Shown here: positions 1 through 8,157 of the stretch, piece by piece | How positions within the stretch are numbered: position 1 is the first letter of the stretch | How the letters are laid out: each line of letters begins with the position of its first letter | Assembly: GCA_036351775.1 (NCBI GenBank) | Contig: JAZBPX010000046.1 | Location: forward strand, 1-23,068 | Direction: 5' to 3' | DNA: 23,068 nt | Source: Pacificimonas sp036351775 | GTDB taxonomy: Bacteria; Pseudomonadota; Alphaproteobacteria; Sphingomonadales; Sphingomonadaceae | Translations under genes and position numbers: made by a program | Notes under the pieces: model-generated | Database searches by the model: none | Told to the model about the DNA's origin: nothing | What the model saw: only the letters and a program-made list of their open reading frames with translations

Positions 1-893
1 AGGTCGAGATGATCCTGCATGTTGCCGCCGACGTCCGGGCTGTCGTGAATGACGTCGAGGCCGTGCGCCCGGATATGTTCGGCAGGGCCGATGCCGGACA
101 GCATCAGCGTTTGCGGTGAATTGACCGCGCCGCCGCACAGGATGATCTCTCGGCCCGAAGCAATATCGGACTTGCCGTCGCGGCGGAAGCCGATGGCCGA
201 GGCGCGCTTGCCGGAGAACAGGACGCGTTCGACAGCAACGCCGGTCAGGACGTCGAGATTTTCCCGGTCCATGACGGGGTTCAGGAAGGCAGCGGCGGTC
301 GACCAGCGCGAGCCGTCCTTCGTGGTGGAATCGTAGCGGCCGACGCCCTCGAACTGCGGACCGTTGAAGTCCTCGGTGATGGTGTGGCCGGCCTGCTCGG
401 ATGCCTTAAGGAAGGCATCGAGGAGGGGGTGGTCGAGCGAGCGCTTCGAGGTGTGCAGTTCGCCGCCGGAGCCGTGAAAATCGGTGGCGCCGCGCTCGGA
501 ATTTTCGGACTTCTGGAAATAAGGGAGGACGTCTGCCCAGCCCCAGCCCGTGCAGCCAAGCTGTGCCCAGCGGTCGTAATCCGACGAATGGCCGCGGATG
601 TAGACCATGCCGTTGATGGAGCTGGACCCGCCGAGCACCTTGCCGCGCGGCCAGTAGAGCTGGCGGTCGTTCATGTCTTTCTGCGGTTCTGTCCAGTAGC
701 CCCAGTTTTCCGCCGCGATCTTCTCCGGGTTGATCAGCTTGCCGACGCCCGCCGGAAAATGGACGAACATGGACTTGTCCTTGCCGCCCGCCTCTACGAG
801 TAGCACGCGGATGGACGGGTCGGCAGACAGGCGGTTCGCGAGCACGCAGCCCGCCGAGCCGGCGCCAACGATGATGTAGTCATATTCGGACAT
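1..893 (-). CDS. GMC-family FAD oxidoreductase (choline/alcohol dehydrogenase type), N-terminal part
   Basis: FAD-dependent oxidation of an alcohol; the substrate cannot be told from this fragment. Only the first 297 codons are present because the gene runs off the left edge. The protein starts with the dinucleotide-binding motif GAGSAG (residues 10-15). The first GMC signature lies around residues 82-110 (PRGKVLGGSSSINGMVYIRG) and the second around 255-269 (GAVNSPQTLMLSGIG). The sequence ends in NMQDHLD, a stretch common to the BetA-like branch. The start at 893 is supported by a GGAG ribosome site about seven bases upstream. The catalytic His/Asn pair of the C-terminal half lies outside the window. 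It follows the MFS gene on the same strand after 168 bases that hold a palindromic repeat, so a transporter-plus-dehydrogenase unit is possible. Family assignment is firm; a betA name would be unjustified. Confidence 0.93.
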   Translation of the reverse strand, partial: MSEYDYIIVGAGSAGCVLANRLSADPSIRVLLVEAGGKDKSMFVHFPAGVGKLINPEKIAAENWGYWTEPQKDMNDRQLYWPRGKVLGGSSSINGMVYIRGHSSDYDRWAQLGCTGWGWADVLPYFQKSENSERGATDFHGSGGELHTSKRSLDHPLLDAFLKASEQAGHTITEDFNGPQFEGVGRYDSTTKDGSRWSTAAAFLNPVMDRENLDVLTGVAVERVLFSGKRASAIGFRRDGKSDIASGREIILCGGAVNSPQTLMLSGIGPAEHIRAHGLDVIHDSPDVGGNMQDHLD

Positions 894-916
894 GGAAATC
901 TCCGGTCGATTTTCGC

Positions 917-993
917 GTCACCCTGAACTTGTTTCAGGGTCTAGTGTTCGGCGTTGCTTTTGCCACTAGATCCTGAAACGAGTTCAGGATGAC
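917..993. repeat. Palindromic repeat, CCTGAA type (REP-doublet-like)
   Basis: Two 30-base inverted arms (917-946 and 964-993) are separated by 17 bases and differ at three positions. Each arm is itself a hairpin: the left has CCCTGAA paired with TTCAGGG, the right has TCCTGAA paired with TTCAGGA. The outer pair therefore changed from C-G to T-A in a compensatory way. Both arms begin with GTCA at their outer end. The element lies between the MFS and GMC genes and could fold in mRNA. Confidence 0.85.
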
Positions 994-1061
994 GGGGATT
1001 TGTCGGTTCTGCTCAACAATTCCCGGGTGCGAACGGCAAGCCCGTCAATTCGCCAGCGCCA

Positions 1062-2711
1062 CTAGGCTGCCGCCGCCCTCGCTGCGGCATCGGCGGCGGC
1101 TTTCTGAGCGCGCTCCTCCTTCGTCGCCTCCGCTTCGGGCAGCCGCTTGTAGAGGAAAAACAGGCAGATGAGCGTGAGCGGGACCATGACAAGGAGGCTC
1201 ATGACGCCGGTTGCGAGGTCGCCGGTTCGCGCGGAAACCTCGCCGGCGAAATAGGGGCCGAATCCGAGGCCGATGAGCGTGGTGCCGAGGAAGTAGGTCG
1301 CCGTCGCCGCGCCGCGCATCCTTGGCAGGACGAGGTCCTGGCTGGTCGCTGCGGCCACACCCACCCACGCGCTCGCCACGATATTGGATGGCCCCGCGAG
1401 GATGTAGAACAGCAGCAGATTATCCGTGGTGAACTGAACGAGGATGAAGGGCACCATCAGGATGATCGCGCCCATGCCAACAAATATGCGACCCGCAGCG
1501 TATTTTCGCTTCAGAATGTCGGAGAGACGCCCGCCAAGGACCACGCCGAGGAAGCCGCCGCCAGCACCAAGGCCGCCGATGATGAGGCCGACGGAAGCGG
1601 CATCGACGCCATCGAAACTGCGGAGGATGTAAGGCGCGGACCAGAAGCTGACCGCGTAGGTGTTGAAGGCTATGGTGCCGAAGCCGACGAGCATCAGCAG
1701 GAAGGACGGCGTTCCCCAGATGAGCGCATAGGTCGCCGGATCGCGGCGCTTTACCGACTGCGACCATGAGAAAACGGCATAGGCACCGATGCCGAGCGCG
1801 CCGAACTGGAGGCGGGCGGAGAAGGTGTCGCCGACGACCATGATAATGCCGACGGCGGCGAGGAAGATGATGGCCGCGCCGACGAGGTTGGTGATGACCG
1901 ACTTCGTGCCGCCGCGCGCCGCGTCGAGCAGCGTGAAGGGCGGAATGACGCTCGACAGCTCCTCGAAGAATTTGCGCCAGATATTCTCGGCGGGCGGTTC
2001 GACGAACCCCTCCGACATACCGCGCAGAGGCTCACGCAGGGTGGCGACCCACAGGGCGACGAGAATGCCCGGAATACCGACGGCCATGAAGGCGGCCTGC
2101 CAGCCGACGATATTGATGCCGATCGTGTCGAGACCGCCCGGATAGGCCGCGTTCCAGTTTTCCGCGATGGCGCCGCCGATGAACAGCGACACACCGCCGC
2201 CAAGGTAAAGGCCGCCCGAATAGATGGCGAGCGCGGTGGCGCGGCTCTCCTTCGGGAAATAATCCGACAGCATGGAGAAGGCGCAGGGGCTGGCCGCCGC
2301 CTCGCCAATGCCCACACCGATGCGCGCGCCCGCGATCTGGGCGAAGTTCTGGGCAAGGCCCGAGAGCGCGGTCATCGTCGACCAGACGAACAGGCCGATC
2401 GCCATCAGGCGCTTCCTGACCCACATGTCCGCCAGGCGGCCGAGCGGGATGCCGAACAGCGCGTAGAACACGGCGAACGCGGTACCGTAGAGAAAGCCCA
2501 TCTGCGCATCGTCGATGCCGAGGTCAGCCTTGATATCCTCCGCCAGGATCGAGAGAATCTGCCGGTCGATGAAGTTCAGCATGTAGACGAGGACGAGGAC
2601 GCCGAGCACGTAATAGGCGTAGGGGCTGCCGACGTCCTTTGCGCGGTCCTCCGGCACGGGGGTGGCGGCGGGCGCGGTGCTGGCTAGCGCGGCGGCGGCG
2701 TCTGAACTCAT
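1062..2711 (-). CDS. MFS transporter, spinster-like, with an enlarged central region
   Basis: Inner-membrane secondary transporter of the major facilitator superfamily; the substrate is unknown. The 549-residue protein has a disordered Ala/Pro-rich N-terminus, a first membrane segment around 33-49 ending in FIDRQIL, and the loop 2-3 signature GRLADMWVRKR (91-101). Further conserved segments are RIGVGIGEAAASP (130-142) and GGRLSDILKRK in the second half. Between the usual sixth and seventh helices there are two additional hydrophobic stretches (about 272-294 and 302-317), which makes it longer than a typical 400-450 residue member. The tail is Ala-rich. The start at 2711 is chosen because GGGGAGG lies just upstream; an in-frame extension to 3086 would run through the phosphatase gene on the other strand. 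It may work with the GMC oxidoreductase that follows. Confidence 0.9.
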   Translation of the reverse strand: MSSDAAAALASTAPAATPVPEDRAKDVGSPYAYYVLGVLVLVYMLNFIDRQILSILAEDIKADLGIDDAQMGFLYGTAFAVFYALFGIPLGRLADMWVRKRLMAIGLFVWSTMTALSGLAQNFAQIAGARIGVGIGEAAASPCAFSMLSDYFPKESRATALAIYSGGLYLGGGVSLFIGGAIAENWNAAYPGGLDTIGINIVGWQAAFMAVGIPGILVALWVATLREPLRGMSEGFVEPPAENIWRKFFEELSSVIPPFTLLDAARGGTKSVITNLVGAAIIFLAAVGIIMVVGDTFSARLQFGALGIGAYAVFSWSQSVKRRDPATYALIWGTPSFLLMLVGFGTIAFNTYAVSFWSAPYILRSFDGVDAASVGLIIGGLGAGGGFLGVVLGGRLSDILKRKYAAGRIFVGMGAIILMVPFILVQFTTDNLLLFYILAGPSNIVASAWVGVAAATSQDLVLPRMRGAATATYFLGTTLIGLGFGPYFAGEVSARTGDLATGVMSLLVMVPLTLICLFFLYKRLPEAEATKEERAQKAAADAAARAAAA

Positions 2712-2796
2712 ACTGATCCTCCCCGGATGCGCCGCTCGAACGGCCGCGCTATGGGGATGGCTAGCAGCCTGAGAATCGCAAAGGAAGCGCGCCCGG

Positions 2797-3270
2797 ATGA
2801 GCGACATTCGAATCCTCTTTGTTTGCCTAGGCAATATCTGCCGTTCGCCGCTGGCCGAGGGCATGATGCGCCACCGGGCGGCAGAGGAGGGGCTGGACGT
2901 CGAGGTGGACAGCGCTGGGACGGGCGACTGGCATATCGGCGCCGCCCCGCAGGCCGGGTCCCAGACGGTGGCCGAGCTTGGCGGGTTCTCGATCGCGGAC
3001 CAGCGCGCGCGGCAGGTGGAGCCGGGCGACTTCGACCGCTTCACGCACATCATCGTGATGGACGAGCAGAACAAGCGGGACCTCAAGCGGTTTGCGCCGG
3101 ATGGCGGCGGTTCGGCAGAGGTGCACCGCCTGCTCGGCTATTCGGCGCTGAAGGAGAAGAACGTGCTCGACCCCTATCAGCAGGGCGATGCGGCGTTCCG
3201 GCGGATGTATGCGGAGGTGGAGAGCGGGATTGAGGGCCTAATCGCCTATCTGAAGCGGGAGGCGGGGTAG
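2797..3270 (+). CDS. Low-molecular-weight protein tyrosine phosphatase
   Basis: Cytoplasmic phosphatase of 157 residues, the usual family length, which hydrolyses phosphotyrosine through a cysteinyl-phosphate intermediate. The catalytic P-loop is near the N-terminus: VCLGNICRSP, with nucleophile Cys10 and Arg16. The general acid is Asp125 in the DPY motif (125-127). The gene is divergent from the MFS gene with 85 bases between the starts, and AAGGAA lies about 12 bases before the ATG. No kinase or polysaccharide gene is adjacent, so a role in exopolysaccharide control (as for Wzb) cannot be claimed. Some members of this fold act in arsenate reduction, but there is no ars context here. Confidence 0.94.
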   Translation: MSDIRILFVCLGNICRSPLAEGMMRHRAAEEGLDVEVDSAGTGDWHIGAAPQAGSQTVAELGGFSIADQRARQVEPGDFDRFTHIIVMDEQNKRDLKRFAPDGGGSAEVHRLLGYSALKEKNVLDPYQQGDAAFRRMYAEVESGIEGLIAYLKREAG

Positions 3271-3307
3271 GGGAAGCGGCAGCCGGTCGACACTCGCCAA
3301 TCTCTTT

Positions 3308-3396
3308 GTCATCCCAGCGCAGGCTGGGGTCCGCGCTGTGAACAATGTGCCAGGTTCGACCTTTCCAGCATGGATTCCCGCCTCCGCGGGAATGAC
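3308..3396. repeat. Palindromic repeat copy A (REP-doublet-like, mixed arms)
   Basis: The left arm (3308-3333) contains the hairpin CCCAGCGCAGGCTGGG. The right arm (3371-3396), read on the minus strand, contains TTCCCGCGGAGGCGGGAA. The spacer is 3334-3370, exactly 37 bases, beginning CGCTGTGAA and ending TCCAGCA. The two arms belong to different subtypes but keep self-pairing. The element lies between the phosphatase and thpR, which converge on it, and could act as a bidirectional transcription barrier. Confidence 0.85.
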
Positions 3397-3420
3397 TAAT
3401 CTTTTCGTTTGTTCATACTC

Positions 3421-3451
3421 TCGAAGGGCCTTCGGCCTTCGCTGGGATGAC
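3421..3451. repeat. Single half-copy of the palindromic repeat
   Basis: The segment ends in CTTCGCTGGGATGAC, matching the outer part of a right arm of the GTCATCCC family. Before it lies GAAGGGCCTTCGGCCTTC, which can form a small hairpin. No partner left arm is close by, so this appears to be a solitary half-element or a remnant next to copy A. Confidence 0.6.
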
Positions 3452-3462
3452 AGCTTTTCGTG

Positions 3463-4068
3463 CTAGGCCACCCACTCCTCGGCGCTTCTAGGCGGGGCGA
3501 ATTCGGGCGGGTCCTCCCATGAAAAGAGCGAGCCCTGCGCGAACTGGTAGCGTTCGACGACCGAATAGACCGCACCCTCCTGTGTCAGGTGGCTTTCGTA
3601 GAGGCAGAACTCCGTGACGGAGAAGGGCGGGATGCGAAGCCCGCCGTGCCGCCGCATGAAATCGTCGAACGACCCCGCGCCGCGGGAAAAGCGCGCGATG
3701 GTCAGATGCGGCAGGTATGCGCGCGTGTCCGGGCGGATGCCGAGCCCCTCTAGCTGGCGGCTCACCTTCCTGTGCAGGTGCCGGATGCCGTCGGCGGGCC
3801 GGACACCGATCCACAGCGTATCGATGCGCCCCTTACGGTCAAACTGGCCCATGCCCTCCAGCCCCACCGCGAGGGGGCGTGCGCTGACGTAGGACAGACA
3901 TTCGGCGATGTCGTTTGCCTGCTGCGCTGTGCGTTCACCAAGGAAGCGCAGGGTAATATGCAGCTGGTCCTCGGACTGCCAGCGCGCACCGATCACGCCG
4001 CCCATGATCTCCATGAGTGTGTCCTTGACCTCGAAGGGCGGGTCAATGCCGACGAACAGCCGGTGCAT
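3463..4068 (-). CDS. thpR: RNA 2',3'-cyclic phosphodiesterase (2H / LigT family)
   Basis: Member of the 2H phosphoesterase superfamily, which opens 2',3'-cyclic phosphates at RNA ends (historically called 2'-5' RNA ligase). The 201-residue protein has both diagnostic histidine motifs: HIT at residues 37-39 (QLHITLRFLGE) and HLT at 121-123 (LPHLTIARF). The N-terminus MHRLFVGID is typical. The start at 4068 is preceded by AAGGGGG; an upstream in-frame ATG at 4347 would overlap tesA and is rejected. It lies 52 bases after tesA on the same strand, so co-transcription is likely. The C-terminal tail after VVERY is a little longer and more acidic than usual. Cytoplasmic. Confidence 0.92.
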   Translation of the reverse strand: MHRLFVGIDPPFEVKDTLMEIMGGVIGARWQSEDQLHITLRFLGERTAQQANDIAECLSYVSARPLAVGLEGMGQFDRKGRIDTLWIGVRPADGIRHLHRKVSRQLEGLGIRPDTRAYLPHLTIARFSRGAGSFDDFMRRHGGLRIPPFSVTEFCLYESHLTQEGAVYSVVERYQFAQGSLFSWEDPPEFAPPRSAEEWVA

Positions 4069-4120
4069 GGCGAAGGCCCCCTTGTGCTTGGGCGACCGTA
4101 GGGCCGCCATGCGTTCGCGA

Positions 4121-4798
4121 TCAAGAGGCTTCGTTGAGCGCCGCGATAACCTGCGGCGCAATGCCCGCCACAACGACGGAAACGCCGCGCGGATTGGGAT
4201 GAAGGCCGTCGTCGAGAAGAAGGTGCGGGCGCAGCGCGACCCCGCGCATGAAAAAGGGGTAGAGGCCGATCTCGTGCCGGTTTGCAAGGAACGGGAAGAT
4301 GGCGTTGTAGTAGCGCTGGGCCTGTTCCCCGATCTGGGGCGGCGCAACCATCCCGGTCAGCAGCACGTCGATCCCGCGCGCGGTCAGCGTCTCGATGATG
4401 GCATTCAGGTTTCTGAGGGTCTCCTGCGGCGGCAGGCCGCGCAGAAGGTCATTCGCGCCCAGTTCAACAATCGCCAGGTCCGGCTGTACGTCGAGATTGT
4501 CGAGCGTCCAGTCCAGGCGGGCGCGGCCGCGGGCGGACGTGTCGCCCGATACCCCGGCATTGATGACGCGGGCGTCGAGGCCCTCTGCCTGCAGCGCGCG
4601 CTCGAGCTGCGGCGCAAAGCCCTGGCCCGGGTCGAGTTGGTAACCTGCGGTCAGGCTGTCCCCGAAAGCGAGGACGACTTTCTCCTGCGCCAGCGCACCC
4701 GATGCGGCGAGGACACACAGCGTCGCGAAGGTCGCATGGACAAGGAACCGGCGAAGCCGATAGACATAGTGTTCTAAGACACCGTTCCGCAGGACCAT
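4121..4798 (-). CDS. tesA: SGNH-family arylesterase / acyl-CoA thioesterase I-like
   Basis: Exported serine hydrolase of the GDSL/SGNH family acting on short-chain esters, thioesters or lysophospholipids. The 225-residue protein has a signal peptide (about 1-38, ending SGALA then Q). It carries all four blocks: GDSLTAGY with nucleophile Ser48, Gly85 in AGVSGDTSA, Asn116 in ELGANDLLRGL, and the Asp197/His200 pair in DDGLHPN. The start at 4798 is fixed by GGGAGG seven bases upstream; a longer reading frame to 5023 would overlap the divergent ABC gene. It is divergent from the ybbA/ybbP pair, the same arrangement as in E. coli, and is followed by thpR. Confidence 0.93.
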   Translation of the reverse strand: MVLRNGVLEHYVYRLRRFLVHATFATLCVLAASGALAQEKVVLAFGDSLTAGYQLDPGQGFAPQLERALQAEGLDARVINAGVSGDTSARGRARLDWTLDNLDVQPDLAIVELGANDLLRGLPPQETLRNLNAIIETLTARGIDVLLTGMVAPPQIGEQAQRYYNAIFPFLANRHEIGLYPFFMRGVALRPHLLLDDGLHPNPRGVSVVVAGIAPQVIAALNEAS

Positions 4799-4811
4799 CG
4801 ACAAACCTCCC
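4799..4811. promoter_or_regulatory. 13-base divergent start region between tesA and the ABC transporter
   Basis: Only 13 bases separate the two start codons. They contain the tesA ribosome site (GGGAGG on the minus strand) but no purine-rich site for the plus-strand gene. At least one promoter must therefore lie inside the other gene, and the plus-strand mRNA may be leaderless or may begin inside tesA. Confidence 0.6.
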
Positions 4812-5537
4812 ATGACAAGTTCGCCCGATGTAGTGATCGCCGCGAAGGGCGTCACCCTGACGCTTCCCGGTGCCGCAGGCCCTGTCGAAATCCTGAAGGG
4901 GATCGACCTGACCGTTAGGCGCGGGGAAAGCGTTGCTGTGCTGGGGCCCTCGGGGTCGGGGAAATCGTCGCTGATGGCGGTGCTGTCCGGGCTGGAGCGC
5001 GCGACGGCTGGATCGATCACCATCGCGGGCGCGGACTTTTCTAGGCTGAGCGAGGATGGGCTCGCCGAGGCTCGGCGCGGACGTATCGGGATCGTGCTGC
5101 AGGCCTTTCACCTGCTGCCGACGATGACGGCGCTGGAGAATGTCGCGGTGCCGCTGGAGCTGGCCGGTAAGAGCGATGCGTTCGCGAAGGCTGAAGCCGA
5201 ACTGAAGAGGGTCGGTCTCGGACACCGGATCACGCACTACCCCGCGCAAATGTCGGGCGGGGAGCAGCAGCGCGTCGCCATCGCGCGCGCAACGGCGCCT
5301 GAACCCGCAACGCTGTTTGCCGATGAACCGACGGGCAATCTCGACGCCGAAACCGGCCATGAGATTATCGACCTGTTGTTCGCGCGGCAGGCAGAGCAGG
5401 CCACTACGCTGTTCCTCGTAACCCACGACCCCGAAGTGGCGGCGCGCTGCGAGCGGATCGTGCAGATGCGCGACGGTCTGATTGTCAGCGACGAGATGCG
5501 CGGTGCGCCGAAGCCGGTGGAAGTCGCCGCCTCGTGA
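4812..5537 (+). CDS. ybbA: ABC transporter ATP-binding protein, YbbA/LolD type
   Basis: ATPase subunit of a MacB/LolD-class ABC system, working on the cytoplasmic face with the FtsX-type permease encoded next. The 241 residues hold Walker A GPSGSGKS (45-52), the Q-loop Gln97, the signature MSGGEQQR (147-154), Walker B LFADE (168-172, catalytic Glu172), the D-loop region NLDAETG and switch His205 in VTHD. The tail from 226 is variable. The end overlaps the permease start by four bases (GTGA), implying translational coupling. No ribosome site is visible before the ATG. The pairing with tesA in reverse orientation supports the YbbA name over LolD. Substrate unknown. Confidence 0.93.
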   Translation: MTSSPDVVIAAKGVTLTLPGAAGPVEILKGIDLTVRRGESVAVLGPSGSGKSSLMAVLSGLERATAGSITIAGADFSRLSEDGLAEARRGRIGIVLQAFHLLPTMTALENVAVPLELAGKSDAFAKAEAELKRVGLGHRITHYPAQMSGGEQQRVAIARATAPEPATLFADEPTGNLDAETGHEIIDLLFARQAEQATTLFLVTHDPEVAARCERIVQMRDGLIVSDEMRGAPKPVEVAAS

Positions 5538-8035
5538 ACCTGGCGTGGCGCCTGGCAGTTCGTGACCTGCGCGGCGGGCTTGGCGGCCTGCGCCTTCTCG
5601 CCGTCTGCCTGTTTCTCGGCGTGGCCGCGATTGCGGGCGTCGGCAGCCTGTCCGCTTCCATCGTCGATGCGCTGGCCTCCGAGGGCCGCAGCATCCTTGG
5701 CGGCGATGTGGCGGTCGAGGTCGCGCAGCGGCGCGCGACTCTGGAAGAGCGCGCTGCCTTTGCCGAGATTGGCGACGTGGCCGAACTGGTCGTGATGCGC
5801 GCCAACGTGTCCACCGCCGACAATAGCGAGACGATCATCGCCGAGCTGAAGGCGGTTGACGGCGCGTACCCGCTCTACGGCGATTTCCGGCTGGAGGGTG
5901 GCGGTGATCTGCAGGCGGCGCTTGCCGGAGGCGGCGTGTTGCTGGGGCAGGGCGCGGCGGCGCGGCTAGGCATCGAGATTGGCGACCGGGTGCGGATTGG
6001 CACGGCGCGATTCCCGCTCGCCGGCATCATTTCCGAGGAGCCGGACAAGGTCGCCGAGGGCTTCGTCGTCGGGCCGACCGTGATGCTGAACCTCGGGGAG
6101 TTCACGCGGACCGGGCTGGAACGACCGGGCAGCCTGTACGAGGTGCAGTACCGCATCCGCACGGGACCGGAGGCTGATCTCGAACTGATCGAGGAAGACC
6201 TGCTTAAGCGCTTCCCGTCGAGCGGATTTGACGTCGATACGCGCGACAACGCAGCGCCCGGCGCGCGGCGGTTTATCCTGAGTACCGGGCAGTTCCTGAC
6301 CATGGTCGGGCTGACCGCACTGCTCGTCGCGGGTGTCGGCGTCGGCAGCGGGGTAAGCTCTTACCTTGCATCGAAGACCCGCGCGATTGCGTCACTGAAA
6401 AGCGTTGGCGCGGGGTCGGGCCTGATCTTCCGCCTGTACATGATCCAGATCGGTATTGTGACGGCGGTTGCGGTCGTGGCGGGCGCGCTGGTCGGTGCGC
6501 TGGTGCCGGGCGTGGTGGGCGCTGTGGCGGGGGAGACCCTGCCCGTGCCGCCTGCCTCCGGGCTTTACCCGCTGCCGCTGATTACGGCGGTGGTGTACGG
6601 CTTTCTGGCCGCGCTGACCTTTGCGATCTGGCCTTTGACACAGGCGCGGGATGTACCGGCGGCCCGCCTGTTCCGCGCCGGGGTCGAGCAGATGCGCCGC
6701 CCGCCCCTATGGGTCGCGGCCACGGTGCTGGGCTCTGGCCTGCTCATCGCCTTTCTTGCCGTCATTCAGGCGCGGGAGCCTGTCTTTGCCGCCGGGTTCC
6801 TAGCGGCGGCGGTGGCGGTCCTGTTCATCCTTGCGCTGCTGGCTAGCGGGATTGTGTGGCTCGCCCGCGCCCTGCCGCGCCCGCGCCAGCCGCTTCTCCG
6901 CCTCGCCATCGCGAACCTGACGCGGCCCGGCGGCATGACGCGGCAGTTGACCGTCAGTCTCGGCCTCGGCCTGACGTTGTTTGCGGTGCTCGGTGTCATC
7001 GAGACCAACCTGTCGGGCCAGATCCGCAGCACCATTCCGGAAGAGGCACCGACGCATTTCCTGCTCGACATTCCGTCTGAGGGCGAGGGCACGTTTCGCG
7101 CGGCCGTGGTGGATGCGGGCGGGACGAACGACAATATCCGCGCCGTTCCCAGCTTGCGCGGCCCGATAACGGCGGTCGATGGCCAGCTCGTCTCCGAAAT
7201 GGAGGAGATCCCCGACGGCGCGTGGGTCCTGCGCGGCGATCGGGGGCTGACCTTTGCCAGCGCGATCCCGGAAGGGAACCGCATCGTCGCGGGCGAATGG
7301 TGGCCGGACGACTATGACGGGCCGCAGCTTCTCTCGCTGGACGCGGAGATCGCCCAAATCCTCAATCTCGGCGTTGGCGACACGCTAACCGTGAACGTGC
7401 TCGGCATCCCGCTGACGGCAGAAATCGCCAGCCTGCGCGAGATCGACTGGGCAACCATGGGTTTCAACTTCGCGCTCGTCTTCTCGCCCGGTCCGATCGA
7501 GGACGCGCCCTACAGTTTGATGGCGACCGTGCGTGTGCCGGAGGAGGGCGACCGCACCCTGACCCGCGCGATGGGCGATGCCTTTCCCAGCGCTTCCATC
7601 ATCCGCGTGTCCGATGTGCTGGACAGTGCAGAAACGGTGCTGCTGCAGCTTTCAACCGCGATCCGCGCGGCGGCGGCGGTCGCGATTCTTGCGGGTATCG
7701 CCGTCCTGATCGGCGCGATCGCGGCGGCGCGGCGCGCGCGAACCTATGACGCGGTGATGCTGAAGGTATTGGGGGCAACACGGGCCCAGATCCTCTTTGC
7801 CTTCATGGTCGAGTTCGTCTTGCTCAGCCTGACCGTTTCGGGTCTGGCCCTCGCGCTCGGCGCGGCGGGCGGCTGGTATGTGATCACGCAGGTCTTCGAG
7901 CTGGAGTGGCTGCCCGATTGGGGTCCGGTAATCCTGGTCGTCGTCCTCGGCGCGGTGACGGTTACCGTCCTCAGCCTGGTCGGCAGCTGGTCCTCTCTGC
8001 GCGCTCGGCCAGCACGGGCGCTCAGGAGCCTGTGA
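5534..8035 (+). CDS. ybbP: ABC transporter permease with two FtsX domains, YbbP type
   Basis: Large inner-membrane permease (833 residues) partnering the preceding ATPase. It begins with GTG inside the ybbA stop (GTGA overlap). The order is: a first membrane helix (about 19-41), a long periplasmic domain (about 42-250), and an FtsX domain with three helices (about 253-370, containing ASKTRAIASLKSVGA). A middle group of helices follows (about 393-445 and 472-492), then a second periplasmic domain (about 500-700). The second FtsX domain runs from about 702 to 825 and contains MLKVLGATRAQIL. The paired LK-x-GA motifs are the coupling segments that contact the ATPase. Length and ten-helix plan match YbbP of the ybbAP-tesA locus. 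The transported substrate is not established for this group. Confidence 0.92.
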   Translation: MNLAWRLAVRDLRGGLGGLRLLAVCLFLGVAAIAGVGSLSASIVDALASEGRSILGGDVAVEVAQRRATLEERAAFAEIGDVAELVVMRANVSTADNSETIIAELKAVDGAYPLYGDFRLEGGGDLQAALAGGGVLLGQGAAARLGIEIGDRVRIGTARFPLAGIISEEPDKVAEGFVVGPTVMLNLGEFTRTGLERPGSLYEVQYRIRTGPEADLELIEEDLLKRFPSSGFDVDTRDNAAPGARRFILSTGQFLTMVGLTALLVAGVGVGSGVSSYLASKTRAIASLKSVGAGSGLIFRLYMIQIGIVTAVAVVAGALVGALVPGVVGAVAGETLPVPPASGLYPLPLITAVVYGFLAALTFAIWPLTQARDVPAARLFRAGVEQMRRPPLWVAATVLGSGLLIAFLAVIQAREPVFAAGFLAAAVAVLFILALLASGIVWLARALPRPRQPLLRLAIANLTRPGGMTRQLTVSLGLGLTLFAVLGVIETNLSGQIRSTIPEEAPTHFLLDIPSEGEGTFRAAVVDAGGTNDNIRAVPSLRGPITAVDGQLVSEMEEIPDGAWVLRGDRGLTFASAIPEGNRIVAGEWWPDDYDGPQLLSLDAEIAQILNLGVGDTLTVNVLGIPLTAEIASLREIDWATMGFNFALVFSPGPIEDAPYSLMATVRVPEEGDRTLTRAMGDAFPSASIIRVSDVLDSAETVLLQLSTAIRAAAAVAILAGIAVLIGAIAAARRARTYDAVMLKVLGATRAQILFAFMVEFVLLSLTVSGLALALGAAGGWYVITQVFELEWLPDWGPVILVVVLGAVTVTVLSLVGSWSSLRARPARALRSL

Positions 8036-8075
8036 TAGCCGCGACCTATGGCGCGGCCCGGCTGTCCGGTTTCTC

Positions 8076-8104
8076 TTGAAAACCGCAGGGGAAATGCACA
8101 GATT
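8076..8104 (+). promoter_or_regulatory. Possible promoter for the Bax-inhibitor-1 gene
   Basis: TTGAAA (8076-8081) matches a -35 box at five of six positions. It is followed after 17 bases by CAGATT (8099-8104), which matches a -10 box at only three of six. The position, about 54 bases before the start, is reasonable, but the match is weak and unproven. Confidence 0.3.
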
Positions 8105-8157
8105 GGGCTGGCACCGGAAGCGCTATCGCCGACGGTATCATTGGGAGAGAGACTTCG

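Noticed and set aside
2712..3086. N-terminal extension of the MFS gene
   Set aside because: The in-frame extension is antisense to the phosphatase gene, and a strong ribosome site supports the start at 2711.
2797..3270. Phosphatase as an arsenate reductase
   Set aside because: The active-site loop and DPY motif fit a tyrosine phosphatase, and there are no neighbouring arsenic genes.
4464..5426. Minus-strand open frame of 320 codons
   Set aside because: It overlaps tesA in another frame and is antisense to ybbA, both of which have complete catalytic motifs.
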